From the NCBI GenBank assembly GCA_015680905.1, contig CM027382.1, forward strand, positions 4,774,001-4,838,000: a DNA stretch of 64,000 nucleotides. Reading direction: 5' to 3'. Every line of letters starts with the position of its first letter. Position 1 is the stretch's first letter. This stretch comes from Coptis chinensis. Taxonomy: Eukaryota > Streptophyta > Magnoliopsida > Ranunculales > Ranunculaceae. A program made the position numbers and the translations under genes. The notes under the pieces were generated by a model that worked only from the letters and a program-made list of their open reading frames with translations, did no database searches and was not told the DNA's origin. This document shows positions 1 to 11,700 of the stretch, piece after piece.

Positions 1-1415
1 CAGAGTCGGATGGAAAAGATTCCTTATGCATCCGCTGATGCGGCGGTTTGATGTATGCCATGGTGTGTACTAGACGGATATTGCTTTTCGCCGTTGGGGT
101 GGTAAGCGATTCATCAAATCCGGGTAAAGAGCATTGGGAAGGTGTTAAGTGGATATTGAGATATCTCAAAGGCACTTCAAATCATGTTTGTGCTTTGGTG
201 GAAGTAAGCCCTTACTTGAAGGCTACAACCGATCGCGATACATGGCGGTGATGTTGATTTCGATGAAGTCCACCTCCGGTTATCCGGGTTACTTTTGCGG
301 GGGGAGCGGTTTCTTGGCAATCTAAGTTGCAAAAGTGTGTTGCCCTCTCCACTTCTGGAGTATATTATATTGCCACCGAAGTGTTGCAAAAGAGTTGCTA
401 TGGATGAAGAGGTTCTTCGACGAACTAGGGCTAAAAAGGTAAAGCGGTTTGTAGTTCTATGTGACGGTCGGGCGCCATCCACTTGAGCAAGAATCCGAGT
501 TTTCATTCTAGATCCAAGCACATACACGTCGCGTTATCATTGGATTAGAGAAGTACTTTCGAAGACAAGCATTTGTGTATCGAGAAGATCCATACCGACA
601 AGAGCGGGTCGGATATGATGACCAAAGTCTTACGAAAGGTAAGTTTGATGTTTGTTGTGCTATTGCGGAATGGCGACACCCTCCTCTGTTGATTTGGCAA
701 TTGCATGGAGGTAGCCCCCCCGTTGTTCGGAGGGGAGATTGATGGAGTTATCCTCACATGAGGGAGAGAAACCGGGCCGACGTAAACAGGCAAACTCGAC
801 ATCCAGTCGAGCGGCCAGCGCCGGAAGAAAGCGGCGCCAGCCTCGAACTCGATAACATAGGGCGACCCAGCTCAAAGTGGCAGCGCCAGCGCTACAAACC
901 TTCCAGTCTTGGTAGCGACTTCGCGCTGAAGTGGAGCTGAGCTCGAGCATATTTTCGTCGTGGGCCTTTCTTCTGGTACCCTTGAATTTGGTTTTGGAGA
1001 TAAAACCAAAATCAAGGTTTTGGAAAACCTAACCTAAGAACCAAACAAGTCGGAAAGGATTGGAATCGGACTAAAACAAAGAGAGAACCTTCTGAGAGAT
1101 ACAACCACAGTAAAGAGATAAAGTGATCTAGTAAGGTGAGAGACTGTAAGGAGAGATTGTAATCTTCCTTCACACTTTATTAAGAACTCGGCTCTTGTGG
1201 AAGTAGGCATCATTGGCGAACCACGGTAAATCTTTGTGTTGTGGTTTGTTGTTTAACCGCTTTACATTATTATCATTTGTTAATAGTTGTTTAGCGAGTT
1301 GGGCATGTTAGTATAGGTTGTAGTTGATATTTAGATTTTTGTGGGAGTTGAAGTGTGTTCATACAAGTTATCTCGTGTAGTGGGGAACCGATTGGTATTG
1401 GTGTAATCCCCAACA
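1..1415 (+). mobile_element. Ty1/copia retrotransposon remnant (RT end, RNase H, 3' LTR)
   Basis: The 3' part of a copia element whose 5' part lies outside the window. Around 50-190 the frame reads like the end of a copia reverse transcriptase and its connection to RNase H (KEHWEGVKWILRYLKGTSN). Around 585-660 the text resembles the usual end of copia RNase H (HTD...GSDMMTKVLRKGKF). Frames are broken by many small indels, so nothing here can make a protein. A purine-rich stretch at about 729-738 precedes a probable LTR. No 5' copy is present to confirm the LTR limits, and the lineage is not assigned. Confidence 0.8.
740..1415 (+). repeat. Probable 3' LTR of the truncated copia element
   Basis: Starts after a purine-rich tract with TG at about 740 and ends with CCCCAACA near 1415. 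It contains the motif CGAACCACGGTAAATCTTTG (about 1218-1237), which is common in the LTRs of plant copia elements. The middle (about 760-940) is markedly GC-rich compared with its surroundings. The boundaries are estimates because the partner LTR is outside the window. Confidence 0.5.
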
Positions 1416-1813
1416 AGTGTGTGTCGACTCATCGTCATCCGAAGTTTCCTAACATGAAAAGGCCTCCACCAATTGATACAAGCGAGGCCCCTAACCCTCC
1501 AAGACTCAAATCCGGCGGCTTCCCTCTCAAACAATGCTCCCCGAATACATGGGACATCTAAGCTTCTTTCCATGCCCGAGCATGGAGATACCCTATATGA
1601 TTAGTGATTGTGTCATCTTCAGATGTTATAAGACTGGATTGTAGGGAAGATGTTTCTCGACTCTCTTCTACACAAGCAAGTTCCAAATGTAATAAGTCCT
1701 CAAAAGGTTTTGACTCATACTCACAATCTCTTTCTTACTTCAAACAACCAATTCCCAAGTATTAAACTTGTCCATAACAAAACAAGTATGTCACCTATCA
1801 AATACGGGGTAAT
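1416..1813. other. Gene-free spacer between two copia elements
   Basis: No coding region, RNA gene or repeat that I recognise. Short open frames here have no recognisable domain. The spacer ends with AGATT (1814-1818), the target duplication of the next element. Confidence 0.5.
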
Positions 1814-1818
1814 AGATT

Positions 1819-2013
1819 TGTTGAAGTATGTAGTGTCGGTCTCACACATTCTATAAGTGTGAGACCGTACCTTTATTTAGCTTGTTGCTATTTAGGTTAT
1901 TCCATCTCTAGTATAAATATATGTATTGTAGGTTAGGGTAAATATACTCTAAACACTCAATCCCTTTAACCTAACAAGCTAACCACCATATGTATCTCCT
2001 AGCATAAATAACA
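1819..2013 (+). repeat. 5' LTR of copia element 1 (195 bp)
   Basis: Begins TGTTGAAGTATG and ends AAATAACA. Near its 5' edge it holds a perfect 11-bp stem (1837-1847 with 1857-1867) around a 9-nt loop. It is about 46 bp shorter than the 3' LTR because a pyrimidine-rich stretch present at about 6639-6690 is missing here. Confidence 0.95.
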
Positions 2014-2025
2014 TGGTATCGAGGC
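2014..2025 (+). promoter_or_regulatory. Primer-binding site of copia element 1
   Basis: TGGTATCGAGGC lies directly after the 5' LTR. It matches the plant copia PBS TGGTATCAGAGC, complementary to the 3' end of initiator-Met tRNA, with small differences. Confidence 0.85.
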
Positions 2026-2209
2026 CGGACTCTGTTTAGAGAATGCTAGGAGAGAGATCCTCGGTTTCAAGGTTCGATTTTAGTATTAGTTGGTGTCTTA
2101 GTATTGTTTCGCTTCCGCAATCTCTCGGTATTGATAAAGAGGAGACGTCTGTCTCGCAGTTTTGCAATTTCGTATTCTTTTTCACAAGTGAGTTTTTCTT
2201 CTCTTTACA

Positions 2210-3074
2210 ATGATTGATGTTGTTCCAAAATCCGATGAATTCGGTAATACGTCTGTTTTCTCTGTTGGTATGACCTCTGTCAAATTGGAGGGTGTTGCCA
2301 ATTACCTTCAATGGGCGATTCGATTTTATCTTCCTGGAAAAGGTAAGGAAAATCATCTAACATATCCCCCAGATGATAAAGGAAAGACAACCTGGACAAA
2401 AGATGACGCCTTGGTTAAGAATTTCCTGTGGAATACTATGGAGAAAGATGTTTGTAATACTGTGCGGTTTTTTAAAACCTCGAAGGAGATTTGGGAGTAT
2501 CTACAAGAATCATACTCTCAATCTCATAATACTTCTCGTATCTTTCAGTTGTATGAGAACATCTTTGATCTCACTCAAGGAGATATGTCTATCTTTGAAT
2601 ATTACAATTCTCTTCGTAGCAAGTGGGAAGAACTGAATATATATCACCCACTTACTACAGACATAAATCAGTTGAAGAAACAAAAAGAGAAATTTCGAGT
2701 CTCCAAATTCCTATCTGGGCTACGTCCCGAGTTTCCTAATGTGAAAGCCCAAGTTCAAGCTGAATCTAAGCTCCCTACTAAATGCGAGGCTTACTCGTTT
2801 GTCTCTCGTATTCGCACCTCCTCCAAGGCACAATGACAGTGCGGCTTTATTGATCCCTCCAAGCAGTAATAACAACCCCTCTTCTGGTCGTGGTAATGGC
2901 AGTAGAGGAGGTAGAGGGGGTCGTGGCCGTGGGGGTGGTCGTACCCAAGGGAGTGGTCGTGGTCGTGGTATTGGCAGTTTTGAGCCTTGTGAGCATTGTG
3001 GGCGCACAAATCATAGTGCTGATTTTTGCAGGACGCCCACCTTTGCACAAAGCCAACAATGCCACAGTAGTTGA
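2210..3074 (+). pseudogene. copia element 1 gag (broken)
   Basis: The frame from ATG 2210 to 2836 reads as a copia gag (UBN2/Retrotran_gag type), with a typical EGVANYLQWAIRF start and downstream helices around EIWEYLQESYSQSHNTSR. A frame change near 2830 leads to a Gly/Arg-rich linker and a CX2CX4HX4C zinc knuckle (CEHCGRTNHSADFC, about 2990-3031). Gag packages the element RNA. At least one frameshift separates the main domain from the knuckle. Confidence 0.85.
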
Positions 3075-6000
3075 TCAGAAAGTGACTGATTTTCAACGAG
3101 TTCAAGAAGACTTTGCAGCCCTAATGAAGTGGATACAAGCTATTCCCAGTTCATCGAGTTTGTCCGACTACCCCACTGCGACCCTAGCCGATTCAGGTAA
3201 AACATGTCTTCATACAAGTGGTAACAACTCTTGGGTTATTGACTCGGGGAGCTTCGATCATATGACAAGTAATCCCGGTTGTTTTCTAGTCTTCATGATA
3301 CTCACACACCATCATATGTCACATTAGCAAATGGGGCTAAGGCTAGTATTCTGGTCGGGATACTATTGGTTAACTTCGTAATATATCACTTGTCTCAGTC
3401 TTGCTTATTCGAAATTTCCCCTTTAATCTATTGTTTGTTCATCGTCTCACCCAATCTCTTCACTGTAATATCATGTTTTCTTCCACTCATGTTGTGTTTC
3501 AGGATCTACAGACAAAGACACTAGTTGGTGGGGGGGTATGAGCACGGGGGCATCTATTACTTTCAAGATGATTATGGGCACTCTCACCAGAAGCATGCTC
3601 TTACAGTCTCAGTCTCTCCTGTTCAGTGGCATAGACGTCTTGGTCATCTTCCTCTGGCTAGTTTGCGAAGTTTAGTTCCCAGTATTTCTTCTAGTATTCA
3701 ATATTTAGGTTGTGAGGTTTGTGAGTTAGCTAAACATCGTCGTGCTACTTACAAAAATAGGTTAAATAAGTTTTTTTTTTTTTCCCAGTTAGTCCATTCA
3801 GATGTTTGGGGTCCTTGTAGAACCACTGGCCTTTTTGGAGCCAAGTATTTTATTACATTTATAGATGATTTTTCTCGTGTTTGTTGGGTCTATATTATGG
3901 AAAATCGTTCTCAAGTATTCTTTGTTTTTCAAAAATTCTATGCTGAGATTATTAATCGGTATTCTGCACACATGTATGTTTTTCGAACTGATAATGCCAA
4001 AGACTATACCTCTACAATATTCCAGAGTTTTTTAGATGACCATGGCATTACACATCAAACCTCCTGTGTGGATACACCTCAACAAAATGGGGTTGCTGAG
4101 AGAAAGAACAGACCCATTCTTGAAGTCGCCCGATGCTTAATGTTTCAAACAAATCTCCCAAAGTTTTATTGGGCAGAGGCAGTCCTTACTGCCACATACT
4201 TGATTAATCGTATGCCCTCTTCAGTATTAGGAGGCAAAACACCACACTCTGTTCTTTTTCCTGGTCAATCTTCTTTCCATCTTCCCCCTCGGATTTTTGG
4301 TTGTGTCTGCTTTGTTCATAATCTTAAGCCAGGTCGTGATAAGTTAGACTCTCGTGCTATTAAGTGTGTTTTCCTTGGGTATTCACGTACACAGAAAGGG
4401 TACAAGTGTTATAGTCCTCATCTGCGCAAATCATTTTATGCATCTTTGATGTTACCTTTTTTGAAGATGTCCCGCTTTTTTACTCTTGGAAGGGAAGATG
4501 TCCTCTGAACCATTTGAGGATTGTGTTATGCCATCTGGTGGTGCTGGATATGATCTTGGTGAAAATGAGGGAGCGAGTGAAAAGGAGCGCTACCTGCGCC
4601 CACTGATAGCTTTCCAGAGCGCGACCTGCGCTCCCTTGATGGCCTAGTTCCAGGCGATCGAAGCGACTATCGCTTCAATCGATAGCCTTCCAGGGCTGGC
4701 TTCAAAGATTTCTTCAGTTGCCATTCCAGAGTTTGAGGCGAAGTTCAATCGCTCAGTTGCCCTCACCTCTTCCCATAATGTGGTGGATCCTATTGCCATT
4801 CCATCGACCTTGATGTTCCGATTGCACTCCGAAAACTTGAACATCCACATGCCAGTATGCGTCTTCCTAGTAAGTATGCTCAGTATTCTATTTCTAAGTA
4901 TGTTTCCACCGATCATTTACCACCATCCGTCAAGTTTTTGCTACGCCCTTGTTTGTGCGTCTCGTCCGCCTAACTACTGGGGATGCTCTATCTCATCCCG
5001 GGCTGGAAGCAAGCAATGGACGAGGAGTTGAGTGCCTTGTATTCTAATGACACTTGGGTTCTTACAGATCTTCCTTCTGGGAAGAAAGCAGTTGCTTGTA
5101 AGTGGGTTTTCACTATTAAGCATAATCCGGATGGTACTATTTCTCGTTTAAAGGCTCGTCTGGTTGCAAAAGGCTTTACCCAGACATATGGTATTGATTA
5201 CTCCGAGACGTTTTCTCGGTTGCAAAGCCTCGCCCTCTGTGCGTATTGTGATTTCTCTTGCCGTTCATCATCACTGGCCTTTGTTTCAGTTGGATGTTAA
5301 GAATGCCTTTTTACATGACGATCTTCTGGTGGAAATCTATATGGTTCAACCTCCTGGTTTTGTTGCTCAAAGGGGGAAAGTCTGTCGATTAAATAAGTCT
5401 CTTTATGGGCTCAAGCTTGATCTCCTAGAGCTTGGTTTCGCGGTTTAGTTAGGTTTTGATGGCTAATGGAATGACTAGGTGTGAATATGATTATTCCGTG
5501 TTTTACCGAAAGACCCAGTAAGGGATTATTGTCTTAGTTGTGTATGTTGATGATATAATTGTCACAGGGTCTGACAAACAGGGTATTGATCGACTTAAAG
5601 TCAATCTCTCAAGACAGTTCCAGACCAAAGATTTAGGAGAACTGAAGTATTTCTTAGGCATTGAAGTTACCGGGTTCCTCGGTGAAATTCATCTCACGAG
5701 AAAGTATGTATTAGACCCTTTCGATTGAGACAAGTAATTTAGGAGCTTCGCCGGTAGAGACTCTATGGATTCGAACGACAAACTCGGTCGGATGTTGGAG
5801 AGATGTATGCCGATATTGAGGGATACCGTAGATTGGTGGGAAAGCGATCTATGCTACTATTATCGCCCGATATCTCCTTTGCGGTCGAGTGTAGTATCTC
5901 AAGATATGCATGCACCACGGATTCCTCACTACCGTGCGCTTATTAAATGATTCGAGGTATTTGAAAGGTTCTCACGGTCGTGGATTGGTCTATCGTTCTA

Positions 6001-6500
6001 ATGGAAATTTTGATGTTGTTGGATATTCGGATCGATTATGCGGGGATCGGTTTCGGATAGACGCGTTCTACCTTTGGGTATTGTACTTTCCTTTGTGGAA
6101 ATTTGGTGACATGGAAGAGTAAAAAGCAAAAGCGGTTGTGTCAAAGTCTAGTGTAGAAGCTAAGTATAGAGCTATGGCTCAAGCGGATTTGAGTGAGTTA
6201 ATGTGGATTAAGTAATCTGCTACATGAGTTAGGTTTCGAGGTATAGCTACCGATCCCTCTTCATTGTGACAATCAAGCAGCCATTCATATTGCTTCTAAT
6301 CCAGTATTTCATGAGAGAACTAAGCACATAGAGGTAGATTGTCATTATGTCAGACATAAGGTTGAAACAAAGAAGATAAGTACTCCTTATGTGGCTTCTC
6401 GAGATCAGTTAGCTGATATCTTCACCAAACCAGTAATTCGTCCAATTCTGAGTTATATTGGTAACAAGTTGGGCATGAGCGATATCTATGCTCCAACTTG
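3075..6500 (+). pseudogene. copia element 1 pol (protease, integrase, RT, RNase H; broken)
   Basis: Protease active-site region WVIDSGSFDHMTS lies near 3232-3270. Integrase (3525-4508) has an HHCC zinc-binding region (WHRRLGHL...CEVCELAKHRR) and core acidic residues in HSDVWGP, FRTDNAKD and TPQQNGVAERKNR. RT begins near 5000 (WKQAMDEEL..., [17 protein letters not shown]), with the catalytic YVDDIIVTGSD near 5540. RNase H text extends to about 6500. The pieces lie in different frames with stops and local deletions, most strongly after 5450. Integrase is the longest intact block. A GC-rich stretch at about 4575-4700 lies between integrase and RT. Confidence 0.9.
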
Positions 6501-6508
6501 AAGGGGGG
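6501..6508 (+). promoter_or_regulatory. Polypurine tract of copia element 1
   Basis: AAGGGGGG directly before the 3' LTR TG. It primes plus-strand DNA synthesis in this class of element. Confidence 0.85.
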
Positions 6509-6749
6509 TGTTGAAGTATGTAGTGTCGGTCTCACACATTCTATAAGTGTGAGACCGTACCTTATTTAGCTTGTTGCTATTTAGGTTATTCCATCTTTAG
6601 TATAAATATATGTATTGTAGGTTAGGGTAAATATACTCTAAACCCTACCTTCTTCTTGTGTCTCCATCATTTCTTCTTTTTCTTCTACGCACTCAATCTC
6701 TTTAACCTAACAAGTTAACCACTATATGTATCTCCTAACATAAATAACA
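6509..6749 (+). repeat. 3' LTR of copia element 1 (241 bp)
   Basis: Matches the 5' LTR along its whole length apart from a 1-bp indel, about five or six mostly C/T or G/A differences and one extra pyrimidine-rich block of about 46 bp. It is followed by AGATT, the target duplication. Confidence 0.95.
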
Positions 6750-6754
6750 AGATT

Positions 6755-8599
6755 CATTACTCAACCATTTCCATAAATATGTAAAGTGAAAAAATTTCAC
6801 TGTTGACAAAAGTATAAGCTATCCAACTACTACACTCTATTCACATTATCACTTAATATTGAAGTTGCACAATAAGTTATGCAATACCGTCTAGTTTTGT
6901 GCTACCCGTGTTTGAACTGTGAAATATTTTTGAGGGGTTTTAAGAACTCAAGCAGGTTGGGCCGGGTTTGAGGCCTATAACCCGATACAAGCCCAGCTTT
7001 TAATTACCTCAAAGTCTCAAACGAAAGCCGGAGCCCAAGCCCGATCCGGGTTATATACAACCAAAGTACCAAACCCGAACCCTTTTTAGGTTCTAGACTC
7101 TAGAGTCGGATATATTTTGTAAGGGACAGTTGGATGTATGACAAGTGGACACAACAATCAGTTCCGCACCGAAAAAAAAAACTATAAATTGGAGGGTAGA
7201 CACTAGACACCATTAGTAACCATCTTAAAAGTTAAAACCATTGAGCTTGAAATGGGTAGTGTTAAACACTTAAACGAACAAAATGGCATTGCATATTGTA
7301 AAGTGTTTATACACTAAACGTAGTAATTATATGGACCCATAAAACCCATCTGAGGTCTGAGGGCACATGAAATATCGCTAGGCCCATTTGTGGGATCATC
7401 CAAGAGGATCAGCAACAGAGGGTCAGGATCAATCATGTTATATAATTAGTGGAGACAAAAGGTAAATAAAGATATGGTGATTTGGGCACTGAAATTGTTA
7501 TGTTCACTTTGGGTTTGGAAAAGCAAGACAAAGAGACCAAAAAACATTTCTAAAGTCATCCATGAAATTGCAACTATTCCCTTCCCAACTTTACTTTCTT
7601 GTACACCTAAATCTATCTACGAATTGACACTTATACATATGCGGATGCAATTTTTCTAATTTGTTTGTTAAAATCACATTCGAGTTCGTTGGCTGTAATT
7701 GTAATTCAATTCTCTTTAAATTTTTTGCAATATGTTTATAAAAAATAATTCATATACACAATGTTGGACCTATGATATGATTTAATGCATCCAAACGATA
7801 TCGTAAATATAACATCCAAAGTTCAAACATTGTTTTAAATAATGAGTTTTAATTATCTAAACATCCATAATACATCAATAATCGAAAGTGAGCAGAAGCA
7901 AACGCGTTTTGGATTTAGGGGTCCGAATATCACTCGACCTTTTTCCATCCGTCTGTCTTTTTTTTTTTTTTACACACTCTCATTTTCTTCTCCGCCCAAA
8001 CTATTATTCAAGAACTCTCTATATATATATCTCTCTCTCTCGGCTCGGCTCACTCTCTAAGGGTGTCAATTTTGTTATATCGACTCACAAACCCGACACC
8101 GAAATTAGTAGAGTCGGATTGGAAAAAAAGGTTTTTGGGTAATTTAAGGATTAACTCGCCGAACTCGTAAAATAAATGGGTAGGATTAGAATCACATATG
8201 TTAACCCGTGAGTCAGCCCGATTAGTTCTTAGGTCTAATGGGTCTGGTCATCAACATGTGACCCACATGACCTGTTTTAAGATATGTTTCAAACTTTTTG
8301 AGATATCATCATCTCAACTACCCAAAACAAATGAGAAAAATCATTAGTAGTATCATGTTGTGTAACAATTAAACATGTATTTTTAATAAATTAAGACTTA
8401 ATGTATTGTTGTTTATCATTTTATGTTTGTAAAAGTTAAAATTTACTAACGGGGTTATCCTAACCCAATCCGAGTTTGAGAAGCCCAACCCAAGTTCAAG
8501 TCAAGTCCAACACTCCAACTGTAATTGGACCGTTAAGTATCAAGTTCGAGGACACGTTTGTTTTCTCATGTTTCTCTCCGAAAAAGTAGTTCAATTAAC
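6755..8599. other. AT-rich spacer with repeat-like tracts
   Basis: No gene recognised. At 6950-7090 and 8050-8530 the text alternates forms of GGGTT/AACCC and GCCCGA, which resembles degenerate plant MITE or solo-element debris beginning 'agggtgtcaatt'. I found no clear TIR pair. A T-run (about 7959-7972) and a CT/AT microsatellite (about 8017-8042) lie upstream of the next gene. Confidence 0.4.
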
Positions 8600-8941
8600 A
8601 TGAATTCTTCTCTCTCATATTGGGATTACGTAATGCTACTTCTTCTTCGTCCATTACTTGCATTCTTCTTTGTTCTTTCTCTCATTCTTCTAGGTAATCT
8701 TTCTTACTTACTTACTTGGGGCTGATTTATATTGTCGGGCATTGTTTATTTTGCTTGTTTGATGATTTTTTTTTTTGTAGCTTGGTGCTTGGCTTGGAAG
8801 TTGGTATTGGTTCATGTTCCTCTTGTGCAAGAAATTTTGAAGAGTTTAAAGAAGAAGCCTGGGAAAGCGAAGCCCCCAACGCGTCGGCTTTCTCGCTTTT
8901 ACAACAGTATTGATGCAAATAAATTGGCTTCTAATAACTAG
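8600..8941 (+). CDS. Small conserved membrane protein, two exons (84 aa)
   Basis: ATG at 8600. Exon 1 is 8600-8693 with an AG|GTAATC donor. Exon 2 is 8781-8941 with a T-rich acceptor ending TTTGTAG. The splice joins a split Ala codon and keeps frame. The first half is strongly hydrophobic (LLLLRPLLAFFFVLSLILL, then WCLAWKLVLVHVPLVQEIL), giving one or two membrane segments. The C-terminus is basic and serine-rich (KKKPGKAKPPTRRLSRFYNS), probably cytosolic. It resembles a family of short, uncharacterised plant transmembrane proteins with a 'WKLVLVHVPLVQEI' core. No enzymatic motif is visible and I assign no function. Confidence rests on clean splicing and the conserved-looking core. Confidence 0.72.
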
Positions 8942-11440
8942 TAATTTCACTCCTTTTGGCCATTTTTGCTGATGCTTACTTTTTTATGTATGTTATGGTG
9001 ATTATGGGATGATAATATTTATTTATTTATCTGTTGTGCTTCGTTGTAATTCAATATAAATTTGGTAAAATTTCTGTAATGGATTTTACAAAAGCACTTT
9101 AACTACTAAAGGGACCATTATCTTTTACATTATGAGCTGGTAACAGATTGCTAGTCTTATAATCATAATGAGTTGAGAAAGGAAGGATAGGAATAGGTTA
9201 GGCATACCAAGATCCTATTTCGTGTAGTACGTACTTACAAAACATAGTATATAGAGGCCGGCTTAAGTTGAGATTGATATGGTGTCAGATGGAAGAGAGA
9301 TATGAAAGATGCCGACCTCCTTACTGAGAACCTATTCATGTACTGATTCATTTGGAGAGAAACAGAGGGAGGATGATCATTTCAGACACTCATCTTTCTG
9401 TGATATTGTATTATGACCTATCTCGTGTGTACTCCATTTATTTTTATTTATTGTAAATTTGTTGGTGGATAGATAAGTTTCCATTAAGATAGCTTGAGAA
9501 GTTAGGGCCAGACAAAGAAACGTAACGTTGCGAAGTGTTTCCTAACTTACTTCAATAGTCTTGTCGTTTTCTTTTTTTAATCTATGATCATGGACAATTT
9601 TCCTCGACTTTGTATAATTCCACATGCTATTTAGCTTAAAGATACTGAGATCCTTTGCGTTGTGAATATTTCACGTGTGTTTGATTTTTCTAAGGCTTCT
9701 AGTGATTTCTCAAGCATTGTATTCAAATATACGAAATAGTGTCACATTGGATAGCTACTCTTAGGTTGTGTAGCCTTTGGTTAAGGTAAGCCTAGTGGTT
9801 CTTCTGGTTTTCCATCTTGAATTACTCAAAGGCTGCTTGATATCAAAGGTGCCACTTGGGTGTAGATAAGACCGTTATTAAGATGGGAACGTGGAGGCAC
9901 CAGTGCACCACCAAGGTTGGCAATGTCGGGACACCATCAATGGTGGTCATTTGAGCATGCTACTGTAAATGGCATTTCAATCAGACTTAACTTTGGGGAT
10001 ATATTTTAGTTAGGACAAATGGTGAAACTTTTGAAGTGTATAGTAGTGGAAGCACATCATACAAGAGTATTCTTTGGAAAGCACACTCAGTAGGGGTCCC
10101 TTGAGGTAGAGGATCAGAGCCAGGAACTTTATCAAGGTGGGCAAGGTATGTAAGGAAATTTTGACAATTCTCACTTTGGAAGGACATGCTTCTTGCTAGT
10201 ATGGTTGACTAAGAATCTAAGATAAAGGTTGTGCTAATATCATCTTGCTACTTCTATCTTTTCTTTTCTCAATCCTATGATATAAGAAATTTCTAGGTTG
10301 AAAGAATGTTCTCCTCTTTAAGCTTAGTTGTACCTTGAGCAAGTGGTGCACCTTAGGACCGCAGGGATCTATCAAATAAATAGGAGGAACTGACATCGTA
10401 GATAGGTGAGATCTGTTATGGAGCCTGGTATGCTGTATAAACTCCTCCGAACTTTACCATCTTAATATGCAGTGTGGATTTGTACATTGATAAGAAGGGA
10501 CAATGGCCATCTTGAAATCCTTAATTTTGCATATTGATGAAAAATACAGATAAACGTATCATTGGAGAATATTAAGTTTCTTGGACAGTTAAATTGCTTA
10601 ATAACTTAGTTGTTCATGCCACCGGCTCACAAAGCGTTTGATTTCTGCATTTAGCAATGTTTTGTAGCACTGCTAGCTATATTCATTTTCTTGTTTTAAC
10701 ATAAATTTGCAGGATGCTGCTGCCAGCTTTGTGGAATCAATTTACAAGATCATGGCATCGTTTATCAAAGTAAACTCAACCTGATTCGTGGTTCCTGATA
10801 TTGTATTCCAGGTGTACAGGGAAACTATCACACGCTAGCATGAAACCTCAATCTGTATTTTCTAATCCATTCAACCATGGAAAAGACTAGTGGCCGAGAT
10901 CCCGTTCTCTCTTGTCAGATATATTGTACCTTTCTACATTCTTGTAAAAAAACTACATCACGGCCTCGAGCAGTGTTATATATGTCGTATCTGTTTCTTG
11001 CTTAATCAGATGCTTATGCAAAGTTTCGCTGAATCACATATTAAATGTAGAGAAGGATGATTACTTTTGTTATTTTTTAGCATTTTCAGTCTTGAACACG
11101 GTGTACTCTTTGGAGGTTCAGGTGAATTTACTTATGTACTAATCGTTACAGAAGTGTGGTTTCGAGCATTTCGAACACACCATGCTATGGGCAAGTACCA
11201 AATATGCTTCACGATTGATTTTCCTAAACTACATTTCTAACAGTTTATTTTCTTTATAGAAAATTCCATTTACTTTCTAATCACAAATTAAGTCCCAAAG
11301 AAAATATCTTCACTTCGCCAAAGATCACATAACAACGAATCCACGGGTTTGTACTTTATACCTCATATTCACAAGCCACACATGTCCATTATTAAAACTA
11401 CCCTATAACCTATCCTCCTCCTCATTCTTCTTTTTCCATC
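8942..11440. other. Spacer / probable 3' UTR and downstream intergenic DNA
   Basis: No convincing coding region. The segment at 10713-10780 follows a TTTGCAG acceptor-like site and could be a spliced 3' UTR exon of the preceding gene, but that is only a guess. No repeat or RNA gene recognised. Confidence 0.35.
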
Positions 11441-11449
11441 AAGCTGCAA

Positions 11450-11700
11450 TTATCAAGTGAGCGGAAGGAACGATCTAGGCTCGGGAAAGGGAGGGGTATG
11501 TGGGACGAAAGGTAGTTCGGTAGGTTTCTATCTGTCCTCAATCTCCCTCCTTTACTCTTCCTCTTTCTCTCCCTCTCCCTCCTTCCTTTTCTCCCAAACC
11601 CAACTCTTTCTCTCCCCACCACAAACCCATTTCTCCTTCTCTCTTCTCTCTCTTCTCCAGCTCCGCTCACGCCCCACTGCTTTCAGTCATCTACTAATAC
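11450..11700 (+). repeat. CT-rich segment with a second copy at 55.2 kb
   Basis: Starts GAGCGGAAGGAACG, then ...GTAGGTTTCTATCTGTCCTCA, followed by about 150 bp of CTTCTC-rich sequence. A similar, same-orientation copy lies at about 55216-55410. In this position it sits upstream of the HEN1 leader and may be part of its promoter or 5' UTR. Confidence 0.55.

Larger units (their letters stand above)
1819..6749 (+). mobile_element. Complete but decayed Ty1/copia LTR retrotransposon, 4.9 kb
   Basis: Bounded by two LTRs (1819-2013 and 6509-6749) that start TG and end CA, and flanked by the perfect 5-bp direct repeat AGATT (1814-1818 and 6750-6754). The order is PBS, gag, protease, integrase, RT, RNase H, PPT, so it is copia type in plus orientation. 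The short LTRs and total length fit small copia lineages such as Ale/Retrofit, but that assignment is inference. Gag, protease, integrase and RT fall in different frames with internal stops, so the copy is not autonomous. The LTRs differ by only a handful of transitions plus one gap of about 46 bp. Confidence 0.95.

Noticed and set aside
2791..3105. Minus-strand frames rich in His/Asp or Pro/Arg over the gag zinc-knuckle region
   Set aside because: Shadow translations of the Gly/Arg-rich gag linker on the other strand.
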